Assembly: GCA_013003285.1 (NCBI GenBank)
Contig: JABDJY010000167.1
Location: 1 to 7,509, forward strand
Direction of reading: 5' to 3'
Source of the DNA: Alphaproteobacteria bacterium
GTDB lineage: Bacteria; Pseudomonadota; Alphaproteobacteria; UBA6615
Length of the DNA stretch: 7,509 bases
The position numbers and the translations under genes are program-made. Shown piece by piece: positions 1 to 4,523 of this stretch. Numbering within the stretch: the stretch's first letter is position 1; each line of letters starts with the position of its first letter. Under the pieces are notes generated by a model, which was given only the letters and a program-made list of their open reading frames with translations, had not been told where the DNA came from and searched no databases.

Positions 1-172
1 TAACGGTGCCAACACCGCCGGCGCGGCCATGGGCCAACCCGCTGGCGACCATCAGATCGGCACGGTTCAGACCACAAGCCCGGACCTTGACCAATACTTC
101 GTTGGGCTTGGGTTGCGGGACATCGACATCCGCAATCACCACACCATTCTCGCCAACCGTGGCAGCCTTCAT
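1..172 (-). CDS. Medium-chain dehydrogenase/reductase (quinone oxidoreductase-like), N-terminal part, cut by window edge
   Basis: The reverse strand from an ATG at 172 reads without a stop to the window edge, giving 57 residues. It starts MKAATVGENGVVIADVDVP and continues PKPNEVLVKVRACGLNRADL. This is the GroES-like N-terminus of the zinc-containing alcohol dehydrogenase/quinone oxidoreductase superfamily: a short beta hairpin, then 'EVLVKVRACGLNRADL', where the Cys sits at the catalytic-zinc position of alcohol dehydrogenases and NRADL is typical of quinone-oxidoreductase-type members. The family reduces or oxidises carbonyl, alcohol or quinone substrates with NAD(P)H in the cytoplasm; the substrate cannot be told from this fragment. 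A purine-rich GGGGGAAG lies just upstream of the ATG and supports the start. The gene is divergent from the 278-673 gene, with about 105 bp between them. The cofactor-binding domain lies outside the window, so the subfamily is open. Confidence 0.8.
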   Translation of the reverse strand, partial: MKAATVGENGVVIADVDVPQPKPNEVLVKVRACGLNRADLMVASGLAHGRAGGVGTV

Positions 173-277
173 TTCACTTCCCCCGACTCATAAGCTTCGA
201 TCATTTAAGGGACAGTTTAGCCAGGGTGCCAGAATTAACCTATGGGGACCGGCACACAGTAGTCGGAGAATTAAAAC
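173..277. promoter_or_regulatory. Divergent intergenic region, likely to hold promoters for both flanking genes
   Basis: These 105 bp separate the divergent starts at 172 (minus) and 278 (plus), so promoters for both genes must lie here or inside the neighbouring coding sequence. The stretch is AT-richer than its surroundings. Ribosome-binding sites are visible at both ends: GGGGGAAG before the minus-strand ATG and GGAG about ten bases before the plus-strand ATG. I could not identify convincing -35/-10 pairs or an operator palindrome. Confidence 0.4.
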
Positions 278-673
278 ATGGACAAAATCACGGCACACGG
301 GCTGGCAAAAGTATCCTTCCACGGCGACGTAAAAGACAGTGCCGTCGCGATGGCGCTTGAAGATAGCGAGGGCCAGAAACTCGCGCTCACAGTGACCCCA
401 CAAACCGTAACCGCATTGCTTCCACCGCTGTTGGGCCTCGCCAAGGAATGGGCCACCCATAGCGATCTTGATATCGACAAAGTTACCGGGCTGAAGAATT
501 CGCTGCCCGCTGATCGGATCGAGTTTGCCAAGGGGCGTAACGAGACCGAAATTGCCGTTCGGTTCTTTATCGGGGCGGTCGAACTTTCGTTCATTCTGCC
601 ATCGGAAGAGCTGTTCACTAAAATCTCGGAACTCGGCAAACGGATTAACAAAGTGTCGGAAAACTCGCAGTAA
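278..673 (+). CDS. Hypothetical protein, 131 aa
   Basis: The ATG at 278 is preceded by GGAGA at a suitable distance, and the frame stays open to a TAA at 671. I do not recognise the family. The protein has no signal peptide and no transmembrane segment, so it is probably cytoplasmic. The N-terminal third (about 1-40) looks like alternating beta strands (AKVSFHG, AVAMALED, KLALTVTPQ). A hydrophobic helix follows (TVTALLPPLLGLAKEWA, about 43-59), then a mixed region with ETEIAVRFFIGAVELSFILP (about 89-108) and a charged C-terminal helix. It is convergent with the phage block, with only 29 bp between the stop codons, and divergent from the dehydrogenase gene. It could be a host gene or an accessory gene carried with the phage block; nothing visible decides this. 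Confidence 0.65.
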   Translation: MDKITAHGLAKVSFHGDVKDSAVAMALEDSEGQKLALTVTPQTVTALLPPLLGLAKEWATHSDLDIDKVTGLKNSLPADRIEFAKGRNETEIAVRFFIGAVELSFILPSEELFTKISELGKRINKVSENSQ

Positions 674-702
674 AGTAACCCTACCCTCCTATTGCGCGTC
701 GG

Positions 703-1068
703 CTAGGAACGCAGCTGCAATCGATACGCAGTCACCGAATCACCACTGTAAATTGGATCGACGGCTACGATTTGCCAGGTATCAGCGGCAAATATCAAAC
801 GATCGCGGTTTGCAGACGGGGCAGTCGCCATGCCTTGCCCCGCAACCAAGGTCGTCATGTCACCCGCCTCAACGAGGGTGCCATCGATCAAGCCGATGGT
901 GAACGGCTCGGGCGGGGTGATTTTTATTTCTGCGGCATCGGTCGTTTCCGACACTTTTCCCGAGATTAAATCATCGATCTTGGTCACGGTTTCCAGAGAT
1001 GCAGTGGCCCCGAACCGGTCGATCAAGCGCGCCGCAAGACCTGGAAATAGGGTATCAAGCGTCGCCAT
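703..1068 (-). CDS. Phage head-closure / head-tail joining-like protein, 121 aa
   Basis: Last gene of the phage block. The ATG at 1068 lies two bases after the TGA (1073-1071) of the adaptor gene. A TTG at 1074 would overlap that stop but is less likely. The protein opens with a helix (LFPGLAARLIDRFGATASL, about 7-25), the 'LI.RFG..A.L' opening common in small phage neck proteins. It ends with a strand-rich part (about 89-120): DRLIFAADTWQIVAVDP, then a GDSVTAYRLQLR strand. This 'D.l...g..W.Iv.v.p...gd....Y.LQlR' ending is typical of head-closure or stopper proteins that sit between the adaptor ring and the tail. The position directly after the DnaT-like adaptor fits. The family assignment rests on pattern resemblance and gene order, not on a search. 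The tail-completion gene that usually follows is missing. Confidence 0.65.
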   Translation of the reverse strand: MATLDTLFPGLAARLIDRFGATASLETVTKIDDLISGKVSETTDAAEIKITPPEPFTIGLIDGTLVEAGDMTTLVAGQGMATAPSANRDRLIFAADTWQIVAVDPIYSGDSVTAYRLQLRS

Positions 1069-1070
1069 CT

Positions 1071-1589
1071 TCAAACCCGCACCAAGCTGCCACGGCTATC
1101 GCCGCCTAGCTTGAGCAACGGCTTCAGCATCAGATCGAGGAACGGGTAAGCGGTACCCGCTGGCGCATCGCGAAAATAGCTGACGTCGAGCGGGCCCACT
1201 TTCGCCCTCGCAATTCGCCCACCACGATCTTCCGCCTGTGATAAGAATGCGCCCAATCCCTCCAAGGCTAAACGAGCCGTACTGTCCTTCAGCCGTTGCG
1301 GAATGCCTGTCACGTTGCGTCCTTCACTGTCGATAGCGCTGTTGCGCGGCCAAGCCAGAACCTGTGACGACGCGCCTGGATGTTCGCCAATCCAACGGCC
1401 CTCGAATGTTCCATCGATGTAAACCGTAGCCTCGCGCAAAGCCTTTTCCTTATCGGCTACCGACGCGGCAGACCAAACTCCGTTGTTACGGTCGAGCCAA
1501 TAGGAATCTGCGTTAACAACGGAAATGTATGAATCGGTGCCCACCGTGATCGCATCTATTCGTCCTTGTCCGTACAATTTCCACGACAC
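1071..1589 (-). CDS. 'DnaT-like' head-tail adaptor protein (DnaT_2 family), about 172 aa
   Basis: From a GTG at 1589 this frame gives 172 residues. Residues 15-172 match the phage protein family annotated as putative DnaT-like ssDNA-binding protein: TVGTDSYISVVNADSYW at the front, then the helix ALREATVYIDGTFEGRW (50-66), the LAWPR motif (78-82), IPQRLKDSTARLAL (96-109), and KVGPLDVSYF...AGTAYPFLDLML (130-155). In phages this gene sits between the capsid and head-closure genes, and the protein is best regarded as the adaptor ring on the portal. The DnaT name is historical and is not evidence for a replication role. The start is odd. The conserved part begins near residue 15, and the GTG has a GAGG 13 bases away, too far for a good site. 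A much better AAGGA plus ATG at 1555 is out of frame by one base (see findings). The next in-frame GTG is at 1544. Confidence 0.8.
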   Translation of the reverse strand: MSWKLYGQGRIDAITVGTDSYISVVNADSYWLDRNNGVWSAASVADKEKALREATVYIDGTFEGRWIGEHPGASSQVLAWPRNSAIDSEGRNVTGIPQRLKDSTARLALEGLGAFLSQAEDRGGRIARAKVGPLDVSYFRDAPAGTAYPFLDLMLKPLLKLGGDSRGSLVRV

Positions 1590-1597
1590 ATCGCCAT
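1556..1597 (-). other. Possible 13-codon mini-ORF between the SPOUT-like and adaptor genes
   Basis: On the minus strand a GAGG lies five bases before an ATG at 1597. The frame reads 13 residues (MAMCRGNCTDKDE) and ends in a TAG at 1558-1556, directly abutting the out-of-frame ATG at 1555. It overlaps the 5' end of the adaptor frame as read from the GTG at 1589. The well-spaced ribosome site and the stop-start junction fit a translated leader that couples ribosomes to the adaptor start. It may equally be chance; a peptide this short carries no usable similarity signal. Confidence 0.2.
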
Positions 1598-1631
1598 TCG
1601 GACCTCGGTCGCTATCGGACCGTCTACCGGC

Positions 1632-2069
1632 CTAGTCCACGCCGCCGCGTTTCACCCAGTGCCGGTGAAGAAGAACGGTCGAAGCGATTAATGTCACTGG
1701 TAGTTTGGCCTTGCTCGGCTGCGGCATCGATATAATGCTGGCGACTTCCGGGTTGGCGTCACCATTCCGTCCGAACAGGTACCAATCGATATCGTGATGA
1801 AACTGCCATAGCGGCACAGATCCCATATACCGACCTACGGATGTGTCCACATGAACCATCGAACGGTCGCCGTGATCGTCGATAAACTGATTCACATTGG
1901 CGTAGAGACACAGCCCAATCGGGTCATCGGGATCATATATGGGCTCCATCGAATGATGGATGACCGCTACAGTATCGATATCGCCCGCGAGAGGGGCAAT
2001 CGCGCGCCAAGCCTCTAAAGCGCTCTCATCGCGTTCTTCAGCGTCGAAATGAAAACAAACACCAGTCAT
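1632..2069 (-). CDS. Phage-block protein with a degenerate SPOUT/TrmH-like C-terminal region, 145 aa
   Basis: The ATG at 2069 has AAGGGG seven bases upstream and follows the 98-aa gene by 11 bp. I do not recognise a named family with certainty. The C-terminal half resembles the order of motifs in SPOUT (trefoil-knot) RNA methyltransferases of the TrmH type: a hydrophobic strand ending in FG (DIDWYLFG, 93-100), a strand with IxMP (SIISMP, 111-116), then a helix with hydrophobic spacing like the 'SLNVSVAASIVLYE' helix (LPVTLIASTVLLHRHWVKR, 123-141). The conserved glycine after the IPM motif and the SLN are not kept, and the N-terminal Arg of active enzymes is not evident, so catalysis is doubtful. 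The N-terminal half is acidic with short strands (DTVAVIHHS, 32-40; RSMVHVDTS, 69-77). Its place in a head-neck operon suggests a co-expressed accessory protein. The role is unknown. Confidence 0.6.
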   Translation of the reverse strand: MTGVCFHFDAEERDESALEAWRAIAPLAGDIDTVAVIHHSMEPIYDPDDPIGLCLYANVNQFIDDHGDRSMVHVDTSVGRYMGSVPLWQFHHDIDWYLFGRNGDANPEVASIISMPQPSKAKLPVTLIASTVLLHRHWVKRGGVD

Positions 2070-2080
2070 CAGAGAGCCCC

Positions 2081-2377
2081 TTACCGATAGATGAGGGTCA
2101 GGCTATCGACGTTGCTCAGCGTCGCATGCACGTCAGTTGCAAACACCATGCCGCCCTCCGGTAGCTCCAGATAGCGCAGATCGGCGACGGCCAAGCCGTC
2201 AAGCGTCAACATGACTGTTCCCGCACCACCGCCGTCACGCAGGACGACCGACTGTGCGGCAGCGGTTCCGCGATACCAAATACCCTTGACCCGAGCAGGT
2301 CCGCCCACCGCGGTTCCCGTGGCGGTAATATTGCTCGACCGCACGTCCTGGCCGATATTTTCGCGAATGGCATTCAT
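2081..2377 (-). CDS. Small beta-rich phage virion-associated-type protein, 98 aa
   Basis: The ATG at 2377 overlaps the TGA of the preceding gene in an ATGA junction, and GGAGA lies eight bases upstream, so start and translational coupling are both well supported. The sequence is a chain of short beta strands: NITATGTAVGGPARVKGIWY (about 16-35), QSVVLRDGGGAGTVMLTL (about 42-59), then LPEGGMVFATDVHATLSNV (about 72-90) and SLTLIYR at the end. The plan 'RVkgi...SVvLrDGg..Gtv.lTL....gi.F...vhAtlsNv.sLTv.Y' recurs in small proteins of unknown function in phage structural modules and suggests a compact beta sandwich. A decoration or neck-accessory role is possible but is an inference from fold style and position. 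There is no signal peptide or membrane segment. Confidence 0.65.
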   Translation of the reverse strand: MNAIRENIGQDVRSSNITATGTAVGGPARVKGIWYRGTAAAQSVVLRDGGGAGTVMLTLDGLAVADLRYLELPEGGMVFATDVHATLSNVDSLTLIYR

Positions 2378-2625
2378 TGGGTTTTCTCCGTTTTGCTGCG
2401 TCGCGCACGGCGACGTTTCGGGGGTGCAATATCGGTGGCCAGCGCGAGCAGTAGCGGGTAATCGGTGAAACCAGAGATGGCGGCGTAGAGAGCGTCAGCG
2501 GCGTTGGCGCACACTAAAGGCGCGGCTTCGATAAACCGCTTTCGCTGTTGGGCCGTGGCGAGTCTGGCGACGATGGTTTTCGCTGCCGCGCGGCGTCTAC
2601 GTAATTGGTGAGCGGTCGCAGTCAT
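2374..2625 (-). CDS. Small basic phage-block protein, 83 aa, unknown function
   Basis: The ATG at 2625 is chosen over the TTG at 2646 because GGGAGG sits six bases before it, inside what would otherwise be the TTG-started reading. The stop overlaps the next gene (ATGA). The protein has basic tails at both ends: QLRRRRAAAK near residue 8 and PKRRRARRSKTEK at the C-terminus. Between them lies a hydrophobic, helical core (RFIEAAPLVCANAADALYAAISGF is part of it). The charge pattern suggests contact with nucleic acid or with an acidic partner protein. I do not recognise the family. It lies between the SH3-like and beta-rich genes and is translationally coupled to the latter. Confidence 0.6.
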   Translation of the reverse strand: MTATAHQLRRRRAAAKTIVARLATAQQRKRFIEAAPLVCANAADALYAAISGFTDYPLLLALATDIAPPKRRRARRSKTEKTQ

Positions 2626-2642
2626 CGGGCACCTCCCACCGG

Positions 2643-3017
2643 TCAACCGCCATTCTCGAGCGCGAGCCGCCAGGCCGGCACCGCAAGATGCGAACGCGTC
2701 AGCGTTAGATGTTGATTAGGAAACCAGTCAACCGCGACATCATAGGTGTCGTCGCCGTTTGCGGCCGTAATAATGCCGCCCGCATCGTACAATGTGACGG
2801 TTTCGCCCAAGCCATAAACGGGAACCGCTCCGGGGCCACCAGCAATATCGGCTTCGGCAACCAAGGCAATTCCCTCATTCGGGTCACCACTGTTCGGCGA
2901 TTGCACCAGATAGAGGGGTTTGCCGCCGGGACCGCCAAGGATTGAGGTCACGAACCCCTCATAGCCACCGCGCGCGGGCGCCAAAGTTACCCGGTCGCCT
3001 ATGTTGAAAGGTGCCAT
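2643..3017 (-). CDS. Phage-block protein with two SH3-like (KOW-type) barrels, 124 aa
   Basis: The ATG at 3017 lies 17 bp after the stop of the head-fibre-like gene; the upstream GTAGG is only a modest ribosome site. The protein appears to be two related small beta barrels in tandem. The first (about 1-60) runs FNIGDRVTL, GGYEGFVTSILG, PLYLVQSP, IALVAEADI. The second (about 67-120) runs VYGLGETVTLYDAGGIITAANG, TYDVAVDWF, LTLTRSHLAV. Each half has the 'GdrVtl...G.v.......Y.V......l..s.L' arrangement of SH3-like/KOW domains. Such domains occur in phage head and neck proteins but are too general to give a function. The repeat is an observation from the sequence; the fold is inferred. The stop is three bases inside the TTG-started form of the next gene. 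Confidence 0.6.
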   Translation of the reverse strand: MAPFNIGDRVTLAPARGGYEGFVTSILGGPGGKPLYLVQSPNSGDPNEGIALVAEADIAGGPGAVPVYGLGETVTLYDAGGIITAANGDDTYDVAVDWFPNQHLTLTRSHLAVPAWRLALENGG

Positions 3018-3034
3018 CAGTTAAACAGCCTACG

Positions 3035-3286
3035 CTAGGGACGTTTGCGCAGTACATCGGTAAGCGCATCCAGTTTGGCATTTACCTCGGCGAAGTTGTT
3101 GTTGATGTCGACCAGCCGCGCATCCACATCGGCCTTCGCAGCCGCATTGCTGCCGGTGCCGTCGACGCCGGTCACCGCGGCGGATACGGCGGCCAAAGTA
3201 CCGTCGGTGGTACCGGCCGTGCCATCGGTCAACTTGGAAATATCGACACCCTCGCGCTGTGCCAGGGTAAGATCGCGAACGGCCAT
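3035..3286 (-). CDS. Head-fibre-like coiled-coil protein, 83 aa
   Basis: The ATG at 3286 has a near-perfect AGGAGG six bases upstream, the best ribosome site in the block. The protein has three parts: a short N-terminal anchor (AVRDLTLAQREGVDISKL, 2-19); a Thr/Gly/Ala-rich stretch (TDGTAGTTDGTLAAVSAAV, about 20-38); and a C-terminal amphipathic helix with heptad spacing (DINNNFAEVNAKLDALTDVL, 60-79). The pattern 'TDstgGt...tla.......l.nnfAelnaKln.ll.aL' is common in small proteins encoded directly after the major capsid gene and described as head fibre proteins, which trimerise through the C-terminal helix and decorate the shell. Position and architecture both fit. The exact family is not proven here. 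A terminator lies just upstream, so the gene depends on readthrough or on its own promoter. Confidence 0.6.
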   Translation of the reverse strand: MAVRDLTLAQREGVDISKLTDGTAGTTDGTLAAVSAAVTGVDGTGSNAAAKADVDARLVDINNNFAEVNAKLDALTDVLRKRP

Positions 3287-3320
3287 GATCGGCCTCCTAT
3301 GTTTTGAATTCTCGAGTTCG

Positions 3321-3360
3321 AAAAAAGACGGCGGAGCCGGATTCGATCCGAACTCCGCCG
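3321..3360 (-). terminator. Intrinsic terminator after the major capsid gene
   Basis: Read on the minus strand, CGGCGGAG (3360-3353) pairs with CTCCGCCG (3336-3329). An inner CGGAT/ATCCG stem (3350-3346 with 3342-3338) continues it, closed by a three-base loop. TC and six T residues (3326-3321) follow directly. This GC-rich stem plus U-tract is a classical Rho-independent terminator. It starts 45 bases after the capsid stop codon and ends about 35 bases before the next gene. Confidence 0.88.
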
Positions 3361-3404
3361 CCAGTCGGGGGGAGAGAAGTAAGCCCGCCTCGGCGTCGCT
3401 TTAG

Positions 3405-4403
3405 CTAGCCGTTGGTGATCAGCTGAACGATCTGGATGTTCTTGTCCTGCCAGGCTTTGGTCCAGTTGGCGCCGTTCTGCAGCTCCGCCGTGCTCGGCGA
3501 CGCGCCCACCGGTGTACCGCTGAACTGAACGCCACGCGGGTGCAGAATGAAGTGCCGGCGGGTGACGAAAATATCGTCGCCAGCCAGCGCATCCCGGTCG
3601 GTTTCGATGGCCTCGGTATCTTCCAACGATGGCGACCGGCCCTCGCCATGGCCCACAGCGCCATCACCGAACAGGTAGGTCGTATACTTGCTGCCCGAAG
3701 TTCCTCCTGCAACGACCGGCATACCGTCATCGACGATGACCCGGCGGCCGAGGAATGTCGGCACGTCGATATTCTGCTGCGCCAACGGCATGAACTCGAT
3801 CAGGTTGAGCTTCTGCAGCCGCGAGAACGGCTTGGAATGCATCGCCATGGCGGTGATCGCCATCCAGTGATCGCCGAGCAGATTTTGCACATCAATCACC
3901 GCGTCCGAGCCGATCAGATTGGCGTCGAGCGCGTTATCTCCATCCTCGATGGAAATGTCGATGATATGGGTAGCCGCCAACGCTGTCGCAAAGATGCCCT
4001 GCAGCGACGGCAGCAACACATCGACTTGCAGGGCCCGCGCCCACCAGGACGCCACGAACTCGACCACCCGGTCGATGGGATCGTCACCCGCCAAGGCCTT
4101 GGCCAGATCGTTGGCCGACCAGGCGCGGCCCCGGAAATGTTTGACCGCCCTATCCTTCGATTGGTCGAGCTTGGCCGGGGTCAGCGCGCCGCTGTCGGAT
4201 AGGATCTCCGACGCGCCGCTCAGATCGTTCCAGTAAGGCAGATCGAAAATACTGCCCTTGCCCGATGCGAATCCATCGAGCGTGGGGTCCGAGCGCACGA
4301 TGCCCGATTGCCAGAACGCCGACAATTCGGTGCTCCGTTCGACAACGGAATCGCGAAATAGCGGCTCCGGCTTGATGATGTCCGCGATTTGCGTTTTTGC
4401 CAT
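3405..4403 (-). CDS. Major capsid (coat) protein, gp13-like family, 332 aa
   Basis: The ATG at 4403 has AAGGAG eight bases upstream. The protein follows the well-known 'phage coat protein' pattern of about 320-340 residues. The N-terminal part is IIKPEPLFRDSVVERSTELSAF plus a SGIV turn (9-36). Next come IFDLPYWNDLSG (52-63) and LTPAKL with RGRAWSANDLAKALAGDDPI (74-110). A helix VASWWARALQ..LLPSLQGIFA follows (117-139). Later come AMHSKPFSRLQKL (187-199), GRRVIVDDGMPV with YTTYLFGDGAVG (219-251), and TDRDA...RRHFILHPRGV (268-292). Members are built on the HK97 fold and form the icosahedral shell. No N-terminal delta domain or protease cleavage region is apparent, which agrees with a separate scaffold gene directly upstream. 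Two upstream hairpins, a strong ribosome site and a downstream terminator fit high-level, insulated expression. The length is full and the frame intact. Confidence 0.92.
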   Translation of the reverse strand: MAKTQIADIIKPEPLFRDSVVERSTELSAFWQSGIVRSDPTLDGFASGKGSIFDLPYWNDLSGASEILSDSGALTPAKLDQSKDRAVKHFRGRAWSANDLAKALAGDDPIDRVVEFVASWWARALQVDVLLPSLQGIFATALAATHIIDISIEDGDNALDANLIGSDAVIDVQNLLGDHWMAITAMAMHSKPFSRLQKLNLIEFMPLAQQNIDVPTFLGRRVIVDDGMPVVAGGTSGSKYTTYLFGDGAVGHGEGRSPSLEDTEAIETDRDALAGDDIFVTRRHFILHPRGVQFSGTPVGASPSTAELQNGANWTKAWQDKNIQIVQLITNG

Positions 4404-4421
4404 GTGGTGTGCTCCTTCTTA

Positions 4422-4437
4422 AAGCCGGTTCCGGCTT
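4422..4437. promoter_or_regulatory. Perfect palindrome in the capsid 5' leader
   Basis: AAGCCGG and CCGGCTT flank a two-base centre, giving a 16-bp inverted repeat that can fold as a six-pair stem with a four-base loop. It ends 18 bases before the capsid ATG, just ahead of the AAGGAG ribosome site. There is no T-tract, so it is not a terminator. It could stabilise or help process the mRNA, or be a protein-binding site. Confidence 0.45.
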
Positions 4438-4485
4438 GGGGATGAACGGCGCCTCGAAATAGGTCTTTCGGCGCGGTCTGCAGGA

Positions 4486-4522
4486 GGCGGACACCTGTCA
4501 CGGCATTTGATAAATGTCCGCC
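4486..4522 (-). promoter_or_regulatory. Inverted repeat just after the scaffold stop codon
   Basis: GGCGGACA and TGTCCGCC form an eight-base perfect inverted repeat with 21 bases between the arms. It begins one base after the scaffold TAA (4526-4524) on the transcript. No T-run follows, so it is unlikely to be an intrinsic terminator. It may protect the upstream 3' end or mark a processing point between the scaffold and capsid messages. Confidence 0.5.
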
Positions 4523-4523
4523 G

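Noticed and set aside
1071..2069. Fusion of the SPOUT-like and adaptor proteins by readthrough of the single TAG at 1634-1632
   Set aside because: The two genes share a frame and no second stop intervenes before the adaptor. However, the intervening codons look non-coding, and separate ribosome sites exist, so the shared frame is most likely coincidence.
3540..4202. 220-codon open frame on the plus strand, antisense to the major capsid gene
   Set aside because: The capsid gene on the opposite strand is unambiguous. The antisense translation is rich in Arg, His and Gln with no fold-like pattern, as expected for a shadow frame in GC-rich DNA.
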